Source of the DNA: JADJPO01 sp963750395
GTDB taxonomy: Bacteria; Actinomycetota; Actinomycetes; Actinomycetales; Kineosporiaceae
Length of the DNA: 64,000 nt
Assembly: GCA_963750395.1 (NCBI GenBank)
Contig: CAVVQM010000010.1
Span: 434,001-498,000, forward strand
Reading direction: 5' to 3'
Translations under genes and position numbers: made by a program
Part shown: positions 57,026 to 64,000 of the stretch, one piece after another
How positions within the stretch are numbered: the stretch's first letter is position 1
Layout of the letters: each line of letters begins with the position of its first letter
Notes under the pieces: model-generated
Database searches by the model: none
Seen by the model: the letters and a program-made list of their open reading frames with translations, nothing else
Told to the model about the DNA's origin: nothing

Positions 57026-58039
57026 ATGCGCATCGCAGCCCTGGCCGGTGGCATCGGCGGCGCCCGTTTCCTGCGCGGGCTGATGCATCACCTGCGAGAT
57101 CGGTCGAACAGCGACCCCGGCGTCGGCGCAACCGATGAGCTGACGGTCATCGGCAACACGGCGGACGACGTGACCCTGCACGGTCTGCGAGTCTGCCCTG
57201 ATCTCGACACCGTCATGTACACCCTCGGCGGTGGCGTCCACGAGGGCCAGGGCTGGGGTCGGGCGGAGGAGACCTTCTCCGTCAGCGAGGAACTGGTCGC
57301 CTACGGTGCGCAGCCGCAGTGGTTCACCCTCGGTGATCGCGACATCGCCACCCACATCGTGCGCACCCGGTTGCTGGGCACCGGCATGACCCTGTCGCAG
57401 GTGACCGAGCACCTGGCCACCCGCTGGGACCTGCCCGCACGCGGCGTGAGGCTGCTGCCGATGAGCGACGACCGGGTCGAGACCCACATCGTCATCGACG
57501 ACGCCGAGGCCGCGGGCGGTCAGCGCGCCATCCACTTCCAGGAATGGTGGGTGCGGTTGCATGCGGCGGTACCGGCCCGCCGGATCCTCGCGGTGGGCGT
57601 CGAGCAGGCCAAGCCGGCGCCGGGCGTGATCGAGGCGATCGCCGACGCCGACGTCCTGCTGCTACCACCCAGCAACCCGGTGGTATCGATCGGCACGATC
57701 CTCGGCGTCCCGGGGGTCCGCGACGCACTGCGGGAACGGCACCGCCGCGGCGACCCGGTGGTCGGCGTCTCCCCCATCGTCGGTGGTGCGCCGGTGAGAG
57801 GCATGGCCGATGCCTGCCTGAGCGCCATCGGGGTCGCAACGACGGCGGGGGCCGTGGCCGGTCTCTACGCCGACTTCCTCGACGGCTGGCTGGTCGCCGA
57901 GGCGGACGAGGAGGCCGACGTCCCGGCGGGGGTGCAGGTGCGCGCCAGGCCCCTGCTGATGAGCGACGGTGAGACCACGGCCGAGATCGCGCGGGCGGCA
58001 GTCGATCTCGCCCTCGAGATCGGACGCGACCGCCAGTGA
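57026..58039 (+). CDS. fbiA: F420 synthesis transferase FbiA (CofD)
   Basis: A 337-residue enzyme that joins the Fo chromophore to a phosphoenolpyruvyl/phospholactyl guanosine donor in F420 synthesis. The substrate loop is ALAGGIGGARFLRGL at the N-terminus; VIGNTADDVTLHGLRVCPDLDTVMYTL and LPPSNPVVSIGTIL are family signatures. ATG 57026 has GAGAGG nine bases upstream; ATG 57017 would add three residues. Overlaps fbiB by four bases. Confidence 0.95.
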   Translation: MRIAALAGGIGGARFLRGLMHHLRDRSNSDPGVGATDELTVIGNTADDVTLHGLRVCPDLDTVMYTLGGGVHEGQGWGRAEETFSVSEELVAYGAQPQWFTLGDRDIATHIVRTRLLGTGMTLSQVTEHLATRWDLPARGVRLLPMSDDRVETHIVIDDAEAAGGQRAIHFQEWWVRLHAAVPARRILAVGVEQAKPAPGVIEAIADADVLLLPPSNPVVSIGTILGVPGVRDALRERHRRGDPVVGVSPIVGGAPVRGMADACLSAIGVATTAGAVAGLYADFLDGWLVAEADEEADVPAGVQVRARPLLMSDGETTAEIARAAVDLALEIGRDRQ

Positions 58040-59145
58040 ACCGGACGGCGGGTCCCCGGCGGGTCGAACTCCTCGCCGTCCACGGCCTGCCCGAGGTGGT
58101 CCCGGGCGACGACCTGCCCGCCCTGGTCCTCGCCTCGTTGCGGGAGGCCGGGCTCCGCCTCGCCGACGGGGACATCCTGGTCGTCGCGAGCAAGGTGGTG
58201 GCCAAGGCGGAGGGCCGCTACCTGCACGACGCCGACGGCATACCACTGGACGCCGAGTCGGCCACGGCGAGTCAGACGGAGCGGGTGGTGGCCGAGCGGC
58301 TGACCCCGCGAGGCCTGGCCCGGATCGTGAGCTCTCGCTCGGGACCCGTGCTCGCCGCCGCCGGGGTCGACGCCTCCAACCTGCCGCCCGGATCCGCTCC
58401 GCTGGCCCTGCCGGCCGACCCCGACGCCTCGGCCCGCGCCATGAGGGCGGCCCTGATCGCCGGAACCGATGACGAGGATCCGCTGCGACTCGCCGTGCTC
58501 GTCACCGACACCCTCGGACGGCCGTGGCGGGTGGGGCAGACCGACGCCGCGATCGGTGCGGCCGGGCTGATCGTCGCCGAGGACCTCGGTGGCCGGCCCG
58601 ACGGCCATGGTCGAACGATGGAGGTGACCGTACGGGCCCTGGCGGACGAGATCGCCGCCGCGGCCGACCTGGTCAAGGGCAAGACCGACGGCGTCCCGCT
58701 GGCCCTGGTGCGCGGGCTCTCCCACCTGGTCACCCGCGAGCCGACCCCGGGGGCTGCCAGCCTGATCCGCCCCGAGGACGAGGACTGGTTCCGTTACGGT
58801 CACGCCGAGGCCGCCAGAGCCAGCATCGGGCTCGAGCCGGGCGACGAACGCGTTGGCGCGCAACCGGTCCGGCCACCCGCGCCCGCGCGGCGTCTGGCCC
58901 GGGCGGTCGAGGTCGCTCAGGCGGCCCAGGACGTCTGCGGCGCCACACCGGCCACGATCTCGACGGACGGCGACCGGGCCCTGGCGGCCCTCGTCACGCC
59001 CGGCGAGGTGACGCCGGCCGGGTGGGTCGGAGCAGGCGCCCTGGCCCAGCGCATCGTGGTGGCCGCCTGGGCCGAGGGCCTGGCGACGGTGATCGAGGCG
59101 GCCGGTCCGGTCGGCGTGACCGTGCGGGTGCTGCCCACCGACTGA
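58036..59145 (+). CDS. fbiB: F420-0:gamma-glutamyl ligase FbiB, with shortened C-terminal domain
   Basis: A 369-residue protein. Residues 1-245 are the CofE ligase that adds glutamate to F420-0 (ILVVASKVVAKAEGR, VLVTDTLGRPWRVGQTDAAIGAAG, VKGKTDGVPLALVRG). Mycobacterial FbiB is about 450 residues with a full FMN-binding nitroreductase-like domain that reduces dehydro-F420. Here only about 110 residues follow and the recognisable nitroreductase motifs are missing, so that step may be done by another protein. GTG 58036 overlaps fbiA. It ends just before the repeat region. Confidence 0.92.
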   Translation: MNRTAGPRRVELLAVHGLPEVVPGDDLPALVLASLREAGLRLADGDILVVASKVVAKAEGRYLHDADGIPLDAESATASQTERVVAERLTPRGLARIVSSRSGPVLAAAGVDASNLPPGSAPLALPADPDASARAMRAALIAGTDDEDPLRLAVLVTDTLGRPWRVGQTDAAIGAAGLIVAEDLGGRPDGHGRTMEVTVRALADEIAAAADLVKGKTDGVPLALVRGLSHLVTREPTPGAASLIRPEDEDWFRYGHAEAARASIGLEPGDERVGAQPVRPPAPARRLARAVEVAQAAQDVCGATPATISTDGDRALAALVTPGEVTPAGWVGAGALAQRIVVAAWAEGLATVIEAAGPVGVTVRVLPTD

Positions 59146-59154
59146 CGTGTCGGA

Positions 59155-59230
59155 GGGGTGGATCCGGGGGGTGGATCCGCGGGGTGGATCCCCGGGTGGA
59201 TCCCCGGGTGGATCCCCGGGTGGATGCGGG
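59155..59230. repeat. 12-13-base tandem repeat, unit GGTGGATCCCCG
   Basis: Five to six imperfect copies, each with a GGATCC palindrome, starting ten bases after the fbiB stop codon. Confidence 0.85.
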
Positions 59231-59346
59231 GTGATTCGCGGGTTGATCCCCATCTCCACCGGGAATCCCGGTCATGATCCTGGTGAAGGGTGGCTTTCCG
59301 CTGCTCGAAGGCTACGAGACCGCAGTTCGCCACCCCTCACCCGACA

Positions 59347-59990
59347 GATGATCTTGCCGCCGCGCCCGCACGCCGCGCCCGTGATCGTGCCCGCACCCGC
59401 CAGACCCCACCCCATGATCACGTTGAAGATCACGGTGCGGGCAAACGGCGACACCACGCAGGCACGCCGCGAATCGTGATCATGCCGCCGCACCCGCACG
59501 CCGCACCGTGATCATGCCGCCGCGCCCGCACGACCCCACCCCATGATCGTGCCCGCACCCACCAGACCTTGGCCCATGATCAAGTTGAAGATCACGGTGC
59601 GGACAAACGGCGACGCTACGCAGGCACGCCGCACACCGTGATCATGCAGCCGCACCCGCACGCCGCACCGTGATCATGCCTAGCACCCGCCAGACCACAC
59701 CCCATGATCACGTTGAAGATCACGGTGCGGACAAACGGCGACGCCACGCAGGCACGCCGCACATCGTGATCGTGCCGCCGCGCCCGCACGCCGCCCCGTG
59801 ATCATGCCTAGCACTCGCCAGACCCCACCCATGATCACGTTGAAGATCACGGTGCGGACAAACGGCGAGGCTACGCGGGCATGCCGCACACCGTGATCTT
59901 GCCGCCGCACCCGCACGCCGCACCGTGATCTTGCCTAGCTTGCGCACGGCACACCGTGATCATGCCGCCGCGCCCGCACGCCACATCGTG
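59347..59990. repeat. Tandem array of 127-162-base units rich in GTGATCATG palindromes
   Basis: The anchor GTTGAAGATCACGGTGCGG recurs (one or two mismatches) at 59422, 59584, 59712 and 59839, spacing 162, 128 and 127 bases, with partial units at both ends. Within a unit CCGTGATCATGCC occurs twice and the anchor holds its complement, so each unit can form hairpins. Confidence 0.88.
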
Positions 59991-60179
59991 GACGACGGAC
60001 CCGTTCACCGGACCGGTCAAAGGCCTCCCCCAGGAGCCGCCGGCCGTGCACCCACCCGTATCCACGGTCGACACCACCGGGCACCTCCCGAATCGCGGCA
60101 CAGCCGATCGGATGGTGAGATGGCGCCGCAGACAACACGAGAGACCCACGCCACCGAAGCCCCCGGACGGAGCCCGTAC

Positions 60180-61124
60180 ATGAGCACGCGCTGGACCGAG
60201 GAGTCCATCCCCGACCTGTCCGGCAGGACGTATCTGGTGACGGGCGCCAACAGCGGTCTGGGCCTGGAGACCGCACGTGCCCTGGCCCAGCACGGGGCGC
60301 AGGTGCTCGTGGGGGCCCGCACCGACGCCAAGGCACACGGCGCCATCGCCCGCATCGAGGCGACGGGCCCGGCCGGAAGCCTGGAGCCCCTCATCGTCGA
60401 ACTGGCCGACCTCGACTCGGTGGCGGCGGCCGCCGATCGAGTGCTGGATGAGCAGCAGCGGCTGGACGGGCTGGTCAACAACGCCGGAATCATGATGACG
60501 CCCCCCGGGACGACGGCCCAGGGCTTCGAGCAGCAGCTCGGGGTGAATCACCTGGCGCACTTCGCCCTGACCGGGCGACTGATGCCACTGCTGTTGGCCA
60601 CCGAAGGGTCTCGCGTCGTGAACGTGAGCAGCAGTGGGCACCGCCCCGGCCGGATCGACTTCGAGGATCTGCAGTCCGAGCGCAGCTACTCCCCGCAGCG
60701 GGCCTACTTCCAGAGCAAGCTGGCCAACCTGCTGTTCACGAGCGAACTTCAGCGCCGTCTGGAGTCGGCGCAGGCCCCCACCCTGGCGGTGGCCGCCCAC
60801 CCCGGCGTGTCGAGCACCAACCTGGGCCACGAGAACGCCGGCGGACTGCTCGGGACCCTGATGCAGCTCGCCCGCCCGCTCCAGCATCTGCTCACCCAGA
60901 GCGCCGCCATGGGCGCACTGCCGTCGCTGCGTGCAACGACCGACCCGGACGTCCAGGGCGACCAGTACTACGGCCCCGACGGGCTGATGCAGTCGCGCGG
61001 ACACCCGGTGCTGGTCGACCGGAGCGACCGCGCCCAGGACGACGCGACGGCGCGCCGCCTGTGGGAGGTCTCCGAGGACCTCACGGGAGTCCGCTTCGGC
61101 AGCCTGATCACCGGGACGGCATAG
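60180..61124 (+). CDS. Short-chain dehydrogenase/reductase (retinol-dehydrogenase-like)
   Basis: A 314-residue NAD(P)-dependent oxidoreductase. Cofactor motif TGANSGLGLETARAL, NNAG motif in LVNNAGIMM, catalytic Ser in VNVSSSGHRPG and the YFQSK motif (Tyr-x3-Lys) are all present. The length and PGVSSTNLG region place it with WW-domain oxidoreductase/protochlorophyllide-type SDRs. ATG 60180 with GGAG seven bases upstream is preferred; ATG 60120 would add 20 residues. Substrate unknown. Confidence 0.93.
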   Translation: MSTRWTEESIPDLSGRTYLVTGANSGLGLETARALAQHGAQVLVGARTDAKAHGAIARIEATGPAGSLEPLIVELADLDSVAAAADRVLDEQQRLDGLVNNAGIMMTPPGTTAQGFEQQLGVNHLAHFALTGRLMPLLLATEGSRVVNVSSSGHRPGRIDFEDLQSERSYSPQRAYFQSKLANLLFTSELQRRLESAQAPTLAVAAHPGVSSTNLGHENAGGLLGTLMQLARPLQHLLTQSAAMGALPSLRATTDPDVQGDQYYGPDGLMQSRGHPVLVDRSDRAQDDATARRLWEVSEDLTGVRFGSLITGTA

Positions 61125-61328
61125 CGCTTCTCACCGGGATCCACCTGCCGCGGCGGAGCACTCGACCTGCCCGCGTCGGCGATGGCACAGTGGACGGGTG
61201 ACCTGGCGACATTGATTCTCCCGACGCATCCGAGTCGACCTCCGGACACCACGTGAGCGTGGGCCGCCGGGGGCGGGCGTATCTGTGCCCTGCCCCTGCA
61301 CCGGTCCTCGCATCACCGGAAGGTCCTC

Positions 61329-62636
61329 ATGCGTCTGTCATCGCGTGTCTACGCCTACGTGTTCTTCGAAGACTTCATCCTGCTGTACCCGTTCTACGCG
61401 TTGTTGTTCGATCGAACCGGACTGTCCACGGCCCAGGTCTCGTCGCTGTTCATCGTCTGGGCCCTGACGAGCCTGCTCGTCGAGGTGCCTTCGGGGGCGC
61501 TGGCGGACGCGACCTCCCGCCGACTCATGCTGGTGCTCGCTCCGCTGGTCACCGGAACCGGATTCGCGCTGTGGGTCCTGGTGCCGTCCTACGCGACGTT
61601 CGCGGCGGGCTTCGTGCTCTGGGGAATCGGTGGGGCCCTCCGCTCGGGAGCGTTCGAGGCGCTGGTCTTCACCGAGCTGACCCGCATCGGCGCCCGGGCC
61701 GACTACGCCAGGGTGGCCGGCCGATCACAGGCCGTCGCGATCGCCGCGATGGGGGCGGCCACCGCGCTGTCGGCACCGGTGTTCGCCCTCGGTGGGTACA
61801 CCGCGGTAGGGGCGGCGGCGGTGGCGGCGTGCGTCGTGTGCGCACTGGTCGCCACGACGCTCCCCGAGGGCCCGGACCTGCCCGCGAGCCCGGACCTGCC
61901 CGCGAGCCCGGACCTGCCCGCGACCCCGGACGCCGACCCGGCCGTGACGGCGCCGGGAGGCAGGGACCAGGCCGGCGCTGAGGAGGAGCCCGACGGGATC
62001 TCGGCGCAGGTCGCCATGCTCCGCGAGGCGTTGCGCGAGGTGCGGGCCGCCCCGAGGGTGCGGGCCGCGGTGCTGCTGGTCCCGGCCGTCGCGGCGGTCT
62101 GGGGATCCCTCGAGGAGTACACCCCGCTGCTGGCCGCAGGCACCGGCACGGTCTTGGTGGGAGTGCCCCTGCTCCTGCTCCTGCTGGACGGCGGAGCCGT
62201 CGTCGGCGGGCTGGCCGCCCGGCACGGACGCCTGCTGGGTCAGGGACGGCTGGGTCTGCTGCTGGCGGGCTCGGGGCTGGCCATGGCGGTCGGGGCGCTC
62301 ACCCGCCACCCGGTGGGATTCGTCCCGCTGGCAGTGGCCTTCGCCGGGTTCCAACTCGCCACGGTCACGGTCGACGTCCGGCTCCAGGAGGCGATCACGG
62401 GTCGGGCCCGGTCGACGGTGACCTCGCTCGCCGGGCTGGGCACCGACGTCGCCACCATCGCCGTGTACGGCGGATATGCGCTCGGGTCGGTCTGGCTGGA
62501 CCACGCCGCGCTGTTCGCCCTGGCCGCCACCGCGTACCTGGTCGTCGGGCTCGTCCTGGGGGGCCGATGGATGAACAGGGCGAAGCCGGTCGGGCGGACT
62601 CGAGGTGCGCAGGTTCAGAGCACCCGGGGAAGGTGA
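61329..62636 (+). CDS. MFS transporter
   Basis: A 435-residue protein with about twelve helices. The loop between helices 2 and 3, GALADATSRRLMLVLA, matches the MFS G-x3-D-x2-G/S-R-R signature. The central loop (about residues 175-235) contains DLPASP repeats encoded by an 18-base tandem repeat. ATG 61329 is five bases after GGAAGG. It overlaps the convergent glycosylase by 22 bases. Substrate unknown. Confidence 0.88.
   Translation: MRLSSRVYAYVFFEDFILLYPFYALLFDRTGLSTAQVSSLFIVWALTSLLVEVPSGALADATSRRLMLVLAPLVTGTGFALWVLVPSYATFAAGFVLWGIGGALRSGAFEALVFTELTRIGARADYARVAGRSQAVAIAAMGAATALSAPVFALGGYTAVGAAAVAACVVCALVATTLPEGPDLPASPDLPASPDLPATPDADPAVTAPGGRDQAGAEEEPDGISAQVAMLREALREVRAAPRVRAAVLLVPAVAAVWGSLEEYTPLLAAGTGTVLVGVPLLLLLLDGGAVVGGLAARHGRLLGQGRLGLLLAGSGLAMAVGALTRHPVGFVPLAVAFAGFQLATVTVDVRLQEAITGRARSTVTSLAGLGTDVATIAVYGGYALGSVWLDHAALFALAATAYLVVGLVLGGRWMNRAKPVGRTRGAQVQSTRGR
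61870..61923. repeat. 18-base tandem repeat in the MFS central loop
   Basis: Three copies of an 18-base unit coding for PDLPAS repeats in the cytoplasmic loop between the two halves. Confidence 0.85.
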
Positions 62637-63583
62637 GTCGGCCGGGTCATCCGCGGCGCACGCCGCGGACGGGAGGCGCCGTCCAGTTCCAGCAGGCGCT
62701 GCACCCGGTAGCGGTGGCCGCGGTAGCACTCGATCACCTCGGCACAGCCGGCGTCGTCCAGAACCCTTCCGGTCAAGGCCCACGAGACGTTCCGGGCGAC
62801 GTGGAAGTCGCTCCAGGAGAAGGCGTCCGCATCCCCGTGGGCGCGCTGGCGGACCTCGGCCGCCGTCCACACGCCGACCCCCGGCACCACGCGCAGCGCC
62901 GCCGCGACCCGCTCACCCCACCCCTCGCCGTCCACCGCCACGGTCTGCTCCAGGCGACCGGCAACCTGCGCCGCGGACAGGATCACCCGGCGTCGGGTCT
63001 GCTCGACCCCGACCCGCAGCCACTCCCACGAGGGGATCGCCGCCCAGTCCCGCGGCGCGGGCGGGGTCCGCATCCGATGGGCGAAGGTGCCCCCGACCCC
63101 AGCCGGTCCCGGCGCCACGTCGCCGAACCGATACACCAGTCCGCGCCACGCCGCGTGCGCCTCACCACCGGTGACCCGCTGCTCCAGCGCGGCGGCGGCC
63201 AGCGCCTCGAACACCGCACGGGTCCGCGTCACCCGCCACCCCGACCGGGACCGCCAGGCGGCGACCAGCCGCGGGTGCTCGGGCGACGGGCTGAACCCCG
63301 ACGGGTCGTCCCGCTCGCCCAGCAACTGCGGGACGCCGTCCAGCGCCCAGCCGGCGCCCGGCCCCCAGGCATGGGCGCGGACGGCGCCCTGAGCGGCCCG
63401 TGTCTCCAGCCGCAACAGCACCGGACCGTCAGGCGTTCGCGTGGCCCGCCACACCACGCCGTCCGGCTGCACCCGGAAGCAGGGGTCGCCGCCGCCACGG
63501 CGCAGCGTGGACAGCGTGGACCGCACCGACACCGGGCGTTCCGGTCTCCAGGTGCGGCTGCCCGGTGCGCTCGGGACGGTCAC
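62615..63583 (-). CDS. AlkA-like DNA-3-methyladenine glycosylase 2 family protein
   Basis: A 322-residue HhH-GPD superfamily glycosylase that excises alkylated bases. The helix-hairpin-helix is VPGVGVWTA (233-241) and the catalytic Asp is Asp259 in FSWSDFHVARN. The first 120 residues match the AlkA N-terminal domain only loosely. GTG 63583 is the start. Divergent from the small gene at 63640 with 56 bases between. Confidence 0.9.
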   Translation of the reverse strand: MTVPSAPGSRTWRPERPVSVRSTLSTLRRGGGDPCFRVQPDGVVWRATRTPDGPVLLRLETRAAQGAVRAHAWGPGAGWALDGVPQLLGERDDPSGFSPSPEHPRLVAAWRSRSGWRVTRTRAVFEALAAAALEQRVTGGEAHAAWRGLVYRFGDVAPGPAGVGGTFAHRMRTPPAPRDWAAIPSWEWLRVGVEQTRRRVILSAAQVAGRLEQTVAVDGEGWGERVAAALRVVPGVGVWTAAEVRQRAHGDADAFSWSDFHVARNVSWALTGRVLDDAGCAEVIECYRGHRYRVQRLLELDGASRPRRAPRMTRPTHLPRVL

Positions 63584-63627
63584 GGCACCATCTTCACCCA
63601 GGTCCGGGCCCGTGGCGGGCCACCCTC

Positions 63628-63633
63628 TACTCT
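63628..63633 (+). promoter_or_regulatory. -10 element of a predicted leaderless promoter (63640 gene)
   Basis: TACTCT six bases before ATG 63640. Confidence 0.5.
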
Positions 63634-63639
63634 GCCGCC

Positions 63640-63939
63640 ATGGCGAAGGAGTCCGACCTGCGCAAGCTCGCCGACGAGGCCCGCAGCGCCCTCGAGCACG
63701 AACAGGAGTTCTTCACCCCACGGCTGAAGTCCTCCGGCTGGAGTGCGCCCAAGGAGGGCGAGATCGAGGCCTGGTCGCAGGGCCTGCAGGTGATCGAATC
63801 GGCCGGCTGGACGCTCGTGCACTGGTCGACCGCGACCGACGCGGGCGGCGTCCCCAGCGCCTACCCGGTGTTCCGACGCCGCCGCACCCCCGGCGTCGAC
63901 CCCACCACCTACGAGGGCGGCCGCCGTCCCCCGCCGTAG
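63640..63939 (+). CDS. Small conserved protein of unknown function
   Basis: A 99-residue acidic-to-neutral protein beginning MAKESDLRKLADEARSALEH (a predicted helix) followed by a Trp-rich beta portion (WTLVHWSTATD). No family is recognised. Codon use matches the neighbours and the leaderless promoter supports expression. Confidence 0.72.
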   Translation: MAKESDLRKLADEARSALEHEQEFFTPRLKSSGWSAPKEGEIEAWSQGLQVIESAGWTLVHWSTATDAGGVPSAYPVFRRRRTPGVDPTTYEGGRRPPP

Positions 63940-64000
63940 GCGAGCCCGGCCGCCATCAGGTCGGCGACGGTGAACAGCACCCGGGAGGCCAGCACGAGCA
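63909..64000 (-). CDS. Possible C-terminal end of a membrane protein (runs off the window)
   Basis: The minus-strand frame open from position 64000 to TAG at 63909-63911 reads LVLASRVLFTVADLMAAGLAYG, which looks like a last membrane helix. It would overlap the upstream gene's 3' end by 31 bases, a layout common in this window. Too little is visible to name a family. Confidence 0.35.
   Translation of the reverse strand, partial: LVLASRVLFTVADLMAAGLAYGGGRRPPS

Larger units (their letters stand above)
59146..60179. other. 1.03 kb non-coding region filled with repeats
   Basis: No reading frame here has actinobacterial codon bias. The left part has a 12-13-base G-rich tandem repeat; the middle and right hold a long array of 127-162-base units full of GTGATCAT palindromes. 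The final 180 bases before the SDR gene are unique, with GGAG seven bases before ATG 60180. Confidence 0.7.

Noticed and set aside
59147..59479. A Gly/Pro-rich 110-codon frame over the minisatellite
   Set aside because: It is just a translation of the GGTGGATCCCCG repeat, without a ribosome binding site or plausible composition.
59347..59990. CRISPR array
   Set aside because: Units are 127-162 bases with similar sequence throughout, not short repeats with unique spacers, and no cas gene is near.

Overview
The window is 64 kb of very GC-rich DNA from an actinobacterium. Diagnostic genes are the MtrAB two-component system with lipoprotein LpqB, a WhiB regulator, coenzyme F420 genes (fbiA, fbiB), DUF3499 and DUF5719 proteins, and a long-form hibernation factor. 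Genes are tightly packed, with ATGA/GTGA start-stop overlaps and frequent GTG starts. The block from the SIS isomerase to fbiB has the same gene order as the mycobacterial region around manB, whiB2 and fbiAB. I cannot name the genus from sequence alone. No rRNA, tRNA, CRISPR array, prophage or insertion sequence was recognised.

Layout. 1-4.6 kb: copper P-type ATPase (cut by the window edge) with a CsoR-like operator, an amino-acid permease broken by a frameshift, a YcaQ-type DNA glycosylase and hibernation factor HPF. 4.7-9.9 kb: ComF, LpqB, MtrB and MtrA. 10.0-18.3 kb: an envelope-associated block of membrane protein (frameshifted), DUF4129, DUF4350, MoxR, DUF58, SpoIIM, lipoprotein and RDD protein. 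18.5-33.9 kb: a surface-polysaccharide locus. It has a FAD oxidoreductase fused to a polysaccharide deacetylase, three soluble-type glycosyltransferases, a GT-C transferase, an O-antigen-ligase-like polymerase, a MurJ/Wzx-like flippase, two Wzz-like proteins, UDP-GlcNAc 2-epimerase, a secreted glycoside hydrolase and a methyltransferase. 34-38.4 kb: DMT transporter, S-adenosylhomocysteinase, a PadR-regulated membrane protein and DedA. 38.5-46.7 kb: valyl-tRNA synthetase (frameshifted as read), PTS-type dihydroxyacetone kinase DhaKLM and a fused ABC exporter. 46.8-59.1 kb: mannose-phosphate enzymes, DUF3499, a peptidase-like protein, DUF5719, a giant GT2 membrane protein, WhiB and F420 synthesis. 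59.1-60.2 kb: a non-coding repeat region. 60.2-64 kb: SDR, MFS, an AlkA-like glycosylase and a small conserved protein.

How the parts fit. Most of the window serves the cell envelope. MtrAB-LpqB senses and regulates it. The MoxR/DUF58 block probably assembles or protects it. The 18.5-33.9 kb locus makes a polymer by a flippase/polymerase/chain-length logic. ManB and the SIS isomerase supply mannose phosphates, and the GT2/DUF5719 pair adds a conserved actinobacterial envelope module. Regulatory signals worth attention are a recurrent promoter layout (TANNNT, then 6-7 bases, then the start codon) that implies leaderless mRNAs for eight genes, and two GTCAC boxes over the predicted ahcY promoter, one identical to the 9-mer reported for mycobacterial MtrA.

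Three genes (permease, DUF-type membrane protein, valS) are each interrupted by a one-base indel. Because valS is essential, sequencing or assembly error is the simplest explanation for at least that one.
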